DNA of 64,000 nucleotides from Candidatus Saccharimonadota bacterium (GTDB taxonomy: Bacteria > Patescibacteriota > Saccharimonadia > Saccharimonadales > Saccharimonadaceae). Positions 11,838 to 20,296 of the stretch are shown in pieces. The notes beneath the pieces were generated by a model, which was not told where the DNA came from, did not search any database, and worked only from the letters and a program-made list of their open reading frames with translations. How positions within the stretch are numbered: the stretch's first letter is position 1; every line of letters starts with the position of its first letter. The stretch is taken from the NCBI GenBank assembly GCA_017511925.1, contig JAFWHS010000014.1, forward strand, positions 62,001 through 126,000, given 5' to 3'. Position numbers and translations under genes: made by a program.

Positions 11838-12524
11838 ATGGATAAGAACTTTCGCGTGAGAGTGTCGGTAGGTGTAGGCATGTTTGCCGTAGCGCTCGTA
11901 TCTCTCTATACTTTCAACGGTACACCATTTAAACTATTATTTACGTTATTTGCTGTTATCTCTATGTTGGAGCTATTTAGTTTCTTCCGTAAAAAACATA
12001 AATCCTCTGCTACGTTTTTGGCTGTATTAGAAATCGTATTTCTTGTATGGGGTACCATTTTCGTAGCGGACATTGATGTGCCTCACTTTTGGTATATTAT
12101 TTTAGGTGTGCCAGGTTATGATATTTTTGCATATCTTTTTGGTAAAGCTTTCGGCGGTAAGATTTTCAAAAAGTCTCGCCCCTTCCCACATATCTCCAAA
12201 AATAAAACATGGGAAGGTACCATCCTGGGGCTAGCCTCGGCTATCATAATGGTGACAATTTTAATGGCTGTACGTGGCAGTTTTAGCACCGACTGGTATT
12301 ATTTGCTATGTGGCCCACTTGCATTAATGGGCGACTTATTTGAAAGCCATCTCAAGCGCCAATTCAAGGTCAAAGATTCTAATGAAATCGTTATCAAAAA
12401 CAAAATCTTTGCCAAGTTGGAGCTCCTCGTCGGTGGTACCGAAGGTCACGGCGGCTATCTAGATCGTATCGACTCCACTGCTTTTGCTGCTACTATTTTA
12501 TTAATAATTTCCAGCCTTTTCTAA
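11838..12524 (+). CDS. cdsA: Phosphatidate cytidylyltransferase
   Basis: CdsA makes CDP-diacylglycerol from phosphatidic acid and CTP. The 228-residue integral membrane protein is a little short for the family but keeps the C-terminal signature: GDLFESHLKR followed by KD, then GGTEGHGGYLDRIDS. About six to seven membrane helices are visible. TATAAT at 11826-11831 ends 6 nt before the ATG, so the mRNA is probably leaderless. The 3' end overlaps the convergent pgsA by 32 bp, placing two consecutive enzymes of phosphatidylglycerol synthesis tail to tail. Confidence 0.92.
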   Translation: MDKNFRVRVSVGVGMFAVALVSLYTFNGTPFKLLFTLFAVISMLELFSFFRKKHKSSATFLAVLEIVFLVWGTIFVADIDVPHFWYIILGVPGYDIFAYLFGKAFGGKIFKKSRPFPHISKNKTWEGTILGLASAIIMVTILMAVRGSFSTDWYYLLCGPLALMGDLFESHLKRQFKVKDSNEIVIKNKIFAKLELLVGGTEGHGGYLDRIDSTAFAATILLIISSLF

Positions 12525-13029
12525 GATAATCCACGCCAGATAAAATCGTTAAGATAACTACGACATATAATAATATATCGTTAATTACGCTTAAGATATT
12601 ATTATTTAATATTATGTTTAATAATATTAAAGTTAAAGTAATCATTTGTACCATAGTTTTTGATTTGCCATAAATAGAAGCAGCTACAACTTTACCACTT
12701 TTTGCAGACATCATCCTCATGCCGTCCACCGCAAAATCTCGAATTAATATCACTGCAAACATCCAAAGCGGCACAATATTAAGTACTACTAATGCCAAAA
12801 AAGTTAAATTAACTAACATTTTATCTGCCAAAGGGTCTAAAAACACTCCAAGATCGGTCACCTTTTTTGTCTTACGTGCCCAACGCCCATCTATAAAGTC
12901 CGTGATTGATGCCGCAACAAAACAAATTACCGTGATAATTTGTGCCGGTAAATTATCCATAAAAATACAAATCATCAAAGGTGCTATTAAAATAATTCTT
13001 AGTATTGTTAGTATCGTCGGTCCGTTCAT
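12493..13029 (-). CDS. pgsA: CDP-diacylglycerol--glycerol-3-phosphate 3-phosphatidyltransferase
   Basis: The 178-residue membrane enzyme has an exact CDP-alcohol phosphotransferase motif: D47-G48-x2-A51-R52-x8-G61-x3-D65-x3-D69. It condenses CDP-diacylglycerol with glycerol-3-phosphate to phosphatidylglycerol-phosphate; assignment as PgsA rather than another CDP-alcohol transferase rests on length and overall pattern. It overlaps the upstream HAD phosphatase gene by 4 nt (ATGA), and a phosphatase of that type could plausibly act on phosphatidylglycerol-phosphate. Its 3' end overlaps cdsA on the other strand. Confidence 0.9.
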   Translation of the reverse strand: MNGPTILTILRIILIAPLMICIFMDNLPAQIITVICFVAASITDFIDGRWARKTKKVTDLGVFLDPLADKMLVNLTFLALVVLNIVPLWMFAVILIRDFAVDGMRMMSAKSGKVVAASIYGKSKTMVQMITLTLILLNIILNNNILSVINDILLYVVVILTILSGVDYLRKGWKLLIK

Positions 13030-13457
13030 ACTACATCTCTTCTATGATCTACTTTAAATGAGCGAATCTTAGCAAACTTTGCTGCAAGTACGTCGGTGGA
13101 CCATTTATCGCCCAACATTACAGTTTCTTCTGGCTTAAAATTATATTCCTGCATTGCTTCGGTTAATTTTGTGCTAAGAGGTTTCTTTGCCCACCACACA
13201 CATGGTACATCAATTGGCTCGCAAAATTTCTGCATCATTTTTTTGCGGCCATTATTACTAATAATCACTATTTTTACCCCAGCGCTCTTGCATTCTTCAA
13301 TCCAGTCGGCTAGTTCATCGGCCGGCTCTTTTTCCGAGTGAAGTCTAAGAGTATTATCAAGATCACAAAGCAAAAGCTTCACACCTTCCTTTTTTAGTAA
13401 AGCCGGGGTTACATCTTCAAATCTTTCAAACTTTTTGTCTGGTTTAAAAATACTCAT
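13026..13457 (-). CDS. YqeG-family HAD phosphatase
   Basis: The 143-residue HAD-superfamily (subclass IIIA) protein has the catalytic DLDNTL motif (near residues 32-37), a SNN motif II, and MLGDKWSTDVLAA as motifs III/IV. It matches the YqeG family. Yeast Gep4 and plant PGPP1, relatives of this family, dephosphorylate phosphatidylglycerol-phosphate. Coupling to pgsA by a 4-nt overlap makes that activity an attractive guess here. A TAAAAT box ends 6 nt before the ATG, again without a ribosome binding site. Confidence 0.85.
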   Translation of the reverse strand: MSIFKPDKKFERFEDVTPALLKKEGVKLLLCDLDNTLRLHSEKEPADELADWIEECKSAGVKIVIISNNGRKKMMQKFCEPIDVPCVWWAKKPLSTKLTEAMQEYNFKPEETVMLGDKWSTDVLAAKFAKIRSFKVDHRRDVV

Positions 13458-13493
13458 GTAATTATTTTAGCACAAAGTGCTCACGTTACCAAT

Positions 13494-14099
13494 CTATAGC
13501 TTAGTCCTATTTTCGAGTGCTGCTGATAATGTGATCTGGTCCGCGTAAGATAAATCTACGCCAAGCGGCAACCCTCTTGCTAGCCGTGTAAGTTTTAGGT
13601 CGGGCTTCGCTTCATGTAAAACCTTTTCTAAAAGAAGAGCGGTAGATTCACCCTCTACAGACGGATTAGTAGCAATAATGACCTCCGTCACATTATCCTT
13701 ATTTAAGCGTTCCACTAATTCCTTTACGTGTAGTTGGTCTGGCGTAATTCCGTCTATCGGCGATATTGCACCACCAAGAACATGATATGTTCCAGTATAA
13801 GCATGCGTATCTTCAATTGCATATATGTCCAACGGTTCTTCCACTACCATTATAGTAGCCTTGTCGCGCTTAGGGTCTTCATAGAGCGGCGAAACCGTCT
13901 CGTCGGAGTCAATCAAGGCAAAAGTCACTGGACAGGATTTTACTCCGTCATGTAGACTACTTAATGCGTCAGCAATATTTTCTGAGATTTTTGAGTTAGA
14001 CTTAAAAAGATAATAAGCATATCTTTCGGCAGTACGCGGCCCCACTCCAGGCAACATGCCTAGCGCATCTATCACATTCGTTAGTGCTTTGGGTAGCAT
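13494..14099 (-). CDS. recR: Recombination mediator RecR with a degenerate zinc finger
   Basis: RecR works with RecO/RecF in loading RecA on gapped DNA. The 201-residue protein has the N-terminal helix-hairpin-helix (LPGVGPRTAERYA, ~16-28), a TOPRIM domain (MVVEEPLD, then TNPSVEGEST) and the C-terminal LARGLPLGVDLSYAD signature. The expected four-cysteine zinc finger between these parts is nearly gone: only C56 (KSCP) remains and the other three positions are not cysteine. The start is 1 nt downstream of ybaB, the classic ybaB-recR pairing. Confidence 0.93.
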   Translation of the reverse strand: MLPKALTNVIDALGMLPGVGPRTAERYAYYLFKSNSKISENIADALSSLHDGVKSCPVTFALIDSDETVSPLYEDPKRDKATIMVVEEPLDIYAIEDTHAYTGTYHVLGGAISPIDGITPDQLHVKELVERLNKDNVTEVIIATNPSVEGESTALLLEKVLHEAKPDLKLTRLARGLPLGVDLSYADQITLSAALENRTKL

Positions 14100-14100
14100 A

Positions 14101-14397
14101 TTACATTCCGAGGCCAGAGAGTCCGCCCATTAGTGGCTTCATCTTATCGGTGGCAATTTCTTGTGCCTTAGCAAAACCATCACGCATACAGTTCTCAATC
14201 CAACGTTCTAGTTCATGAATATCATCGAGGTCTACCTTCTCTGGATCAATTTTTACTTTTTTTACTTTCAGCTCACCATTGATTTGCACTACCACTGCGC
14301 CATCTCCGGCTTCTACTTCTACGACTTCATTTTTCAATTCTTTTTGAGCTTTACGAAGCTGATTCAAAAGCTTCATTTGGTCCATTGTCTGACCCAT
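14101..14397 (-). CDS. YbaB/EbfC family nucleoid-associated protein
   Basis: This 98-residue helical protein has the YbaB pattern: an N-terminal coiled-coil with LLNQLRKAQKEL, a central beta sheet with VVVQINGELKVKKVKI, and a C-terminal MGGLSGLGM tail. YbaB proteins are dimeric DNA-binding proteins often coded between dnaX and recR. Here recR is directly downstream, while dnaX lies upstream but is separated by dnaB and a GT-C gene. Confidence 0.92.
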   Translation of the reverse strand: MGQTMDQMKLLNQLRKAQKELKNEVVEVEAGDGAVVVQINGELKVKKVKIDPEKVDLDDIHELERWIENCMRDGFAKAQEIATDKMKPLMGGLSGLGM

Positions 14398-14402
14398 AGT
14401 AA

Positions 14403-15839
14403 TTATTCTCCTTTTACAGTATATAAATATATTATATCAGAGTTTTCGCGCATAGATGAAGTAATAATGCGTGAAAGTTGATATTTATCGCTCGTATTTG
14501 TACCATATAATACGGCTAGCTTCTCTGGGTTAACCTCGCCAATTTCGTAAGCCACACTGATATCAGTAGAATCCTCCAATATTTTATAAAAATCATAATT
14601 ATCAGAAACCAGCAATGTCTCATCGGTTAAAGTTTTACGAATTATTGATAAATCATACTTAAATTCATTTGCTACGCTCGGATTATAACGATAGCCGTAA
14701 ACATATTGCAAAAGGCTCGGTATCAACATGGCGCCAAACAATATAGAAAGCGGAATAACCGCTGCGACTCTCGCATAAGGATTTTCTGGGAATAATCCGT
14801 ACCATTTTTCTAGTAAATATTTCAAACCGTGCGCCACCAAGATAGCAAATGGTAAAATAAAGAAAATTACAGCATTTGGATTTAGACCGGTGATGGCAAT
14901 AGTGAATAATAGCAATAGTGAAGCAATAGAGTTACGCGACGCAAAAAATCCTTTTGTCGTCGAAAAGAGGCCAATCAAGGCCAGAGCCAAGGTGGGCAGA
15001 CTCATTAATGGTGCCAAAAATACACTTTTAACTTCTGCAGTCCAACCAAATAATGGAGTCAACCCCGACCCTATGTTTCGGAAGAATTCATTTAGCTTAA
15101 AATCTTTCATTGATAATAGCTCTAATATAGTATCAGGATGGTTGATGATGTTTACAATCAGTGAAGCAATTCCACCGACAATAATAACACCTACCAAAAA
15201 TAGCGGTAATTTTGGTAATCTTTTCACTATGAAACGTAAATGTGGCTGGAATAACACAAATAAAACACAAAACACTGCAAAATATATCATTCCAGGCGTA
15301 AAAATAGATGCTAGTAATGCTATGGCGAATAGAAAGCAATACATCGGCTTAGGGCGCTTTTCACCTTGGATTTTAGAACCCAGCCAAAGAAGTAAAGTTG
15401 GCCAAAATACCATCATAATAAGTGGTGTGCCAGAGCCGGCTAAAAACAAAAATGGCGTAGATAGTACAACTAAGCATGAAGCGAGTAATGAGACATTACT
15501 CTTAAACCAACGGTTCAAAAGTAGAATCAAAAGGAGCCCAAATATAAGCCCCACTAAAATGCTAGGTAATTTAATTGCGTAAGGTGTCAGGCCAAACAAC
15601 ATAATAGACACTTTTTGCAAAAGTCGGTATGGTAAATCTACTAAATCACCTTTCAAAAAACCGTCCATGCCCAAATGATAAGAACTTACCGCAGAATTCA
15701 TCTCCGCATCAGACAAACCATATTGTGCCACCATCGGCAATATAAACAACAAAGCAATAAACGCCGCACCGAGCAACACGTAGCCAATCACAAATCGGTA
15801 TCTATATAAAAAAAGTTTAGAAATAATAATTTTCTTCAC
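14403..15839 (-). CDS. GT-C type membrane glycosyltransferase
   Basis: The protein (~478 residues from GTG at 15839) has around 11-12 membrane helices and, after the first one, a loop with LSDAEMN, matching the Asp/Glu-containing first outer loop of PMT/ArnT-like GT-C enzymes. These transfer sugars from lipid-phosphate carriers to proteins or glycans outside the membrane. A longer start at 15857 is possible but would include the TATAAT box (15846-15851) inside the coding region; the GTG 6 nt downstream fits the leaderless pattern of this genome. It ends 5 nt before ybaB. The acceptor is unknown. Confidence 0.75.
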   Translation of the reverse strand: MKKIIISKLFLYRYRFVIGYVLLGAAFIALLFILPMVAQYGLSDAEMNSAVSSYHLGMDGFLKGDLVDLPYRLLQKVSIMLFGLTPYAIKLPSILVGLIFGLLLILLLNRWFKSNVSLLASCLVVLSTPFLFLAGSGTPLIMMVFWPTLLLWLGSKIQGEKRPKPMYCFLFAIALLASIFTPGMIYFAVFCVLFVLFQPHLRFIVKRLPKLPLFLVGVIIVGGIASLIVNIINHPDTILELLSMKDFKLNEFFRNIGSGLTPLFGWTAEVKSVFLAPLMSLPTLALALIGLFSTTKGFFASRNSIASLLLLFTIAITGLNPNAVIFFILPFAILVAHGLKYLLEKWYGLFPENPYARVAAVIPLSILFGAMLIPSLLQYVYGYRYNPSVANEFKYDLSIIRKTLTDETLLVSDNYDFYKILEDSTDISVAYEIGEVNPEKLAVLYGTNTSDKYQLSRIITSSMRENSDIIYLYTVKGE

Positions 15840-15874
15840 TACATTATTATACCACAAGAATAATTGTAATAGTA

Positions 15875-17239
15875 TTATTCTCGCGTTTTATCAAGCGACA
15901 TAAAACGTAGCAATTCTGGATGGAAGTACAATTCGATCTTGCCGACGGCACCGTGACGATGTTTTGCCACCAATAATTCCGTAATGTGCGTTTCTTCGTA
16001 GTTGTCATCATTTTGTCGGTAATAATCTGGTCTATGCAAAAACATCACGAGGTCTGCGTCTTGCTCGATCGAACCAGATTCACGAAGATCCGATAGTACC
16101 GGTCGAGGGTCATCGCGCCCAGTCACCTGACGTGACAACTGCGCCAAGGCTACTACTGGTATCTCTAGTTCACGAGCCAAAATCTTCAAACCGCGAGAAA
16201 TTTCTGTCACCTCCTGCACACGGTTTCCTGCATAGCGATCCGACCCGGAAATAAGCTGCAAATAGTCTACTATCACTATGCCAATATCATGATCGTGCAT
16301 AGCACGACGTGCCTTATTGCGAAGTTCTACAATTGTCATTGAGCTAGTATCATCTATATAAATTGGTATTTCGTCCATTTCGCCAAGGGCGTCACCAATT
16401 TTCGAAAATTCCTCATCCGTCAAATTACCAGTTCGCATTTTCCAGTTATCTACGCCAGACACATCTGAAATCATACGGTCCACGATTTCATTTGCTGCCA
16501 TCTCCATTGAGAAGAACAAGACGCCTTTATTATTCATGCTGGCGATATTGTAGGCTAGGTTTTGCGCAAAAGTAGTTTTACCCATTGCCGGACGTGCACC
16601 GATAATTACCAAATCACCTTTTTGCAAACCAGCGGTTTTTTTGTCCAGGTCGCGAAAACCAGTTTTGAGCCCACGCAGAGCGCCTTTATTCTTGTGGAGC
16701 TCCTCGATTCTATCAAAGGCATTTGCTAGCAACTCTTCCATCGGCGTATAGTCGCTTTTGATAATTTTGTCTGACACTTCAAAAAGTTGTTTTTCAGCTG
16801 CGCCAATTAGTTCATCTACATTTTCACCTTCTTCATAGGCCTTATTTGTGATTTCTGTGCCAGCCTGAATCAATCTTCTGCGCACTGAAGCTTTTTCAAT
16901 AATATCCGCATACGCTTTAGCATGTGAAGAAGTTGGTACAAAATTTGTCAGCTCAGTTAGATAAGGCGCACCACCAACACTTTTTAGTTTTTTCAAAGAT
17001 TTAAGTTCGGCCGTCAAAGTCAACAAATCTATTGGGCGATGCTGGTCATACAAATTCATCATCGCTTCAAAAATCGCTTGATGTCTTTCCTCGTAAAAAT
17101 CTTTTGCGCGTATAACCGTAATTACTTCCGGAAAAACTCCATCTGACAACAAAATTGCACCGAGCAAAGATTTTTCGGCTACGATATCTTGCGGCGGTAC
17201 ACGACCGCCACTATTAGAACGGGTTGCCTCCTCCATCAT
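15875..17239 (-). CDS. dnaB: Replicative DNA helicase DnaB
   Basis: DnaB is the hexameric helicase at the replication fork. The product has the N-terminal helical domain (PPQDIVAEKSLLGAILLS), a linker and the RecA-like ATPase with Walker A GARPAMGKTTFAQ, Walker B VIVDYLQL and the SDLRESGSIEQDAD region. No intein is seen. I start it at ATG 17239 (MMEEATRSN), preceded by GGTGAGG; a GTG at 17254 is also open. Either start lies inside the end of dnaX, so the two replication genes are translationally coupled. Confidence 0.95.
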   Translation of the reverse strand: MMEEATRSNSGGRVPPQDIVAEKSLLGAILLSDGVFPEVITVIRAKDFYEERHQAIFEAMMNLYDQHRPIDLLTLTAELKSLKKLKSVGGAPYLTELTNFVPTSSHAKAYADIIEKASVRRRLIQAGTEITNKAYEEGENVDELIGAAEKQLFEVSDKIIKSDYTPMEELLANAFDRIEELHKNKGALRGLKTGFRDLDKKTAGLQKGDLVIIGARPAMGKTTFAQNLAYNIASMNNKGVLFFSMEMAANEIVDRMISDVSGVDNWKMRTGNLTDEEFSKIGDALGEMDEIPIYIDDTSSMTIVELRNKARRAMHDHDIGIVIVDYLQLISGSDRYAGNRVQEVTEISRGLKILARELEIPVVALAQLSRQVTGRDDPRPVLSDLRESGSIEQDADLVMFLHRPDYYRQNDDNYEETHITELLVAKHRHGAVGKIELYFHPELLRFMSLDKTRE

Positions 17240-18569
17240 TATGTACCTCACCACCCATTATATCAGAAATCTTCGAAATTAACTCATCTTTTGGCGCGTT
17301 GGGATTTTCACCAACCTCTCCGATTGCAACTTTCATACCACCGGCCGCGTCAATCAAAATCTTTTTGTTATTATCACGTGACAAAATTGTTTTAGCAATT
17401 TTTTTATTCGGATAAATATTTAATTTATTGCCATTTACGACATAACTAGCCTTTGCAACTTGAGAGTAAACTGCGTCATTCATGCCGCGCACGGTTTCGA
17501 GAAAACTATTCCAATCAAAGTTGCTTGGCGTGTGAGATACTGGAGTATTGATGGCGGCAGACGAATCCTGATGAGCGGGAGCCTGAGGTGCGACAACGCT
17601 AGGCTGAGCACTGATCGCTCGCGGCGGCGATGAGGTTTCTTTTATCCCGTCGCTGCATAATGCCACCAATAATTTCGCTTCTGCAAAAGGGGCTCTCACA
17701 TCCGGCAAGCTAGCCAATAATTTTAATAATTCTGGCTGCGGATTGTCAATGATCGTGGCAATCATTTCTTCAGCCAGAGTCTCTGGCCTTACTCCAGATG
17801 ATAGTAGTTCTTTTAGTAAATTAGTAATCTGTGTAATGTCGCCAGATTTATAGCTGTCTAGTAATGCAAGAATTTTTTCATCCTCAGGCAAACCCATGGC
17901 GTTTTCTACAATCTCTTTCGTAATTTCTTCAGATGTTAAAGTTGAAATCTGATCAAGTAGCGATAAAGAATCCCTAAAAGACCCGCCACCGCGTTTTACG
18001 ATTATTTTCAATGCATCATCAGCGATTTTGATCTTCTCTTTTTCGCAGATAGATTTTAGATGTTCAAACATAGTTTTGCTATCTGCCAAGCCAAAAGTAT
18101 AAGTTTGGGCTCTAGACGTAATCGTAACAGGTACCTTATATGCGTCCGTGGTCGCCATAATAAATATTACATGTTTAGGCGGTTCCTCGAGGGTTTTTAA
18201 GAGTGCATTAAATGCCTCTTTTGTCAGCATGTGGACTTCATCAATGATATAAACTTTATACTTCCCAGAAGTTGGTGCGATAGCTACTTTTTCACGCAGC
18301 TCTCTTATGTTATCAATACCGCGATTGCTCGCGCCATCAATCTCAATAATATCCACATAGTCATCTTCTATTTCATAAGGAAACCCATTTACTTCATGTG
18401 CAAAAATTCTCGCAACACTAGTTTTACCAGTTCCACGTGGCCCAATAAAAAGGTATGCGTGATTAATCTTGCCAGACTTCAAAGAATTAATTAATGGCTC
18501 AGTCACTTGTGGCTGTCCTACCACCTCAGCCAAAGTCATTGGACGATAACGTCTATATAATGCCTTCAT
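17214..18569 (-). CDS. dnaX: DNA polymerase III subunit gamma/tau, without zinc module
   Basis: DnaX is the AAA+ clamp-loader ATPase. The 451 residues include LYRRYRPMTLAEVVGQ, Walker A GPRGTGKT (43-50), Walker B with IDEVHML, and the arginine-finger segment ITSRAQTY. The usual four-cysteine zinc-binding module between Walker A and DIIEIDGASN is absent: only about 20 short, cysteine-free residues remain where about 35 are normal. A proline/alanine-rich linker (~315-345) precedes a C-terminal domain of tau type. No obvious frameshift slippery site is visible. It begins 4 nt after the upstream unknown gene and overlaps dnaB. Confidence 0.94.
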   Translation of the reverse strand: MKALYRRYRPMTLAEVVGQPQVTEPLINSLKSGKINHAYLFIGPRGTGKTSVARIFAHEVNGFPYEIEDDYVDIIEIDGASNRGIDNIRELREKVAIAPTSGKYKVYIIDEVHMLTKEAFNALLKTLEEPPKHVIFIMATTDAYKVPVTITSRAQTYTFGLADSKTMFEHLKSICEKEKIKIADDALKIIVKRGGGSFRDSLSLLDQISTLTSEEITKEIVENAMGLPEDEKILALLDSYKSGDITQITNLLKELLSSGVRPETLAEEMIATIIDNPQPELLKLLASLPDVRAPFAEAKLLVALCSDGIKETSSPPRAISAQPSVVAPQAPAHQDSSAAINTPVSHTPSNFDWNSFLETVRGMNDAVYSQVAKASYVVNGNKLNIYPNKKIAKTILSRDNNKKILIDAAGGMKVAIGEVGENPNAPKDELISKISDIMGGEVHNDGGGNPF

Positions 18570-18573
18570 AAAG

Positions 18574-19092
18574 CTAGAGTGCTGCCTCTACGGCTGCCCA
18601 CGTCGCATCTTCGTTTTGTGCAGGTATCGTTATGGATACTTGCGCTCCGTCGCGTAAATGGAAATAAGTCACCGATGCATAAAGAATCTGATACTCTCTG
18701 CCAGCTACTTCTACAAAATACTTATCGTCGTGATGTACCAAAGTACCAATTACCGTCTTACGTTCTACTGGACCAATCTGTTTGTATACAAACTTGCCGT
18801 CCTCTGTAATGGTAAGCTTCATGATGTCACCTTCGACTAATTTAGATTTTGAAGCATAATTTGCTGGTACCGGATAATTTTTACCATCCGGTCCAATCAT
18901 GATCTGTCCATCAAAAATTCCCTCAATGACTTTACCCTCTGGGCCAGATACCACCGTCTCGCGTGGCGCAGCGATAGTCTCCCCATCGCCAATTATTGAG
19001 ATCAAAAGCTCTTTTGCTGCAGATAAATTTGTCTCAGCCTCAGTGATAAGGCTGCGCAATCTTTTTATTTGTTTTTCCGAAATTTCAGACAT
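18574..19092 (-). CDS. Conserved-looking unknown protein upstream of dnaX
   Basis: I do not recognise this ~172-residue soluble protein. It begins with a helical/coiled-coil segment (residues ~5-35) and continues with two beta-rich parts that contain the similar stretches VIEGIFDGQIMIGPDGKNYP and VIGTLVHHDDKYFVEVAGRE, suggestive of small beta-barrel domains. The start at ATG 19092 is preceded by GCGAGG; the GTG one codon earlier is less likely. It is the first gene of the run leading to dnaX (4-nt gap). Its promoter region (~19110-19160, minus strand) holds TTGACT and overlapping TATAAT boxes. Confidence 0.7.
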   Translation of the reverse strand: MSEISEKQIKRLRSLITEAETNLSAAKELLISIIGDGETIAAPRETVVSGPEGKVIEGIFDGQIMIGPDGKNYPVPANYASKSKLVEGDIMKLTITEDGKFVYKQIGPVERKTVIGTLVHHDDKYFVEVAGREYQILYASVTYFHLRDGAQVSITIPAQNEDATWAAVEAAL

Positions 19093-19225
19093 CACCTCGC
19101 ATTCCTGCCTAAATATAATATTAATATTATATTATATCAGCTGCCAGCAAAAGTCAACATTTTGCCGTCAAAGTTTTCCACCAATTTAACATCGGTAGCG
19201 CAAAAAATGTTGTAAATTTTACATT

Positions 19226-20278
19226 TTAAGACTCTTTCCAAAGTCCGGTATGTTTTGCTCCGTCATAAATCATGGTTGGGATACCCTTAACTCTCAGATC
19301 GTTCTCTATGATGCTTCGGTTTTCCGACATTTTAGTTGTTGTCTCCGGGTAATTTGCGATTTTACGAATTTCACTAATTCCATCATTATCAAACCCAGCG
19401 TCTTTTAACCATTCTTCGAGTTGCTCAGTAGCTTCATCTTTGTCATAATCATTGTTAAATAGATTTTGATAAGAAATTCCCTTCTCGTTTTTTTCGGTAA
19501 AGATATGATCAAGCAACTCTACCGCTAGGCCAGAACGTATTTGTTCTGCTGCAAACATATAACGCACGATAATCTCCGAATTTTTAAACTTATAGCTATC
19601 ATCAGTGTCTTGAATTGCGAACGGCACCAAATGCACATCATATTTGTCGAAGAATCCGGCCGCCTTTTGATTACGATATGATGTCATGCATACTGAGCAC
19701 CCCGGGTCAAAGATATCTATCGCAATAGGCTTATCGGCATTTTCGCCTGTATTCACCGAAACATAATTAAAATCAAAATCCTCTGCATTATAACTTCTAA
19801 ATTTGTCTGGTATTGCTTCGAAAATCTCGCCCCATTCCTCAAACCATCGCCCAGTCGCCTCGATTACATTAGTCGGCTCGGATTCATCAATCGAACAAAT
19901 TTCGGCCCCCAATGTACAAGCGGATGGTTTAGTCACATTACAGCTACCAAGCGCCCAGAGCGCAAGTAATGACTTGACGGCAGTTAATATAGCCCAAATT
20001 GCAACAATCACGATTATGACCGATAAAATCTCAATCAGCACCGAAAGTGGCTTGGTCCATTTTGGATGCTTTATAATTACGCGACTTAAGATTGTGTTTT
20101 TTACATCCTCTTTAAAACCGGTTTCGCATTTTTGCAGACGTACTTTTTTCCAAAGACAGCCCCAAGCTTTTTTAAACATTTTGAGATAAGCTTTGCCAAC
20201 CTTAGGTTTAAATATGGAAATAATTCCCACAAAAACCCCAATAATTGCCAAAATAATAAATGCAGCTATACACACCAT
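19226..20278 (-). CDS. Membrane protein with DsbA/thioredoxin-like domain
   Basis: The 350-residue product has two membrane helices (about 4-22 and 79-108) with a basic cytoplasmic stretch between them, then an outward-facing region. This region has a CxxC active site CSVC (194-197) in IAIDIFDPGCSVCMTS and a late cis-proline loop VKGIPTMIYDG. It fits a thiol-disulfide oxidoreductase of the thioredoxin fold acting outside the cell membrane. Further cysteines (C113, C121, C128) could form disulfides. No partner such as DsbD or VKOR is adjacent. A TAAAAT box ends 9 nt before the ATG. Confidence 0.8.
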   Translation of the reverse strand: MVCIAAFIILAIIGVFVGIISIFKPKVGKAYLKMFKKAWGCLWKKVRLQKCETGFKEDVKNTILSRVIIKHPKWTKPLSVLIEILSVIIVIVAIWAILTAVKSLLALWALGSCNVTKPSACTLGAEICSIDESEPTNVIEATGRWFEEWGEIFEAIPDKFRSYNAEDFDFNYVSVNTGENADKPIAIDIFDPGCSVCMTSYRNQKAAGFFDKYDVHLVPFAIQDTDDSYKFKNSEIIVRYMFAAEQIRSGLAVELLDHIFTEKNEKGISYQNLFNNDYDKDEATEQLEEWLKDAGFDNDGISEIRKIANYPETTTKMSENRSIIENDLRVKGIPTMIYDGAKHTGLWKES

Positions 20279-20296
20279 AATGAAACTATTTTACCA

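Noticed and set aside
14890-15582. Long (230-codon) open frame antisense to the GT-C gene
   Set aside because: It lies entirely inside a well-supported membrane protein gene, its product is low-complexity (Asn/Ile/Pro-rich) and it has no start signal. It is a by-product of the opposite strand's codon use.
17214-18569. Programmed frameshift in dnaX producing a short gamma form
   Set aside because: No A-rich slippery heptamer with downstream stem was found at the expected place after the ATPase domain.
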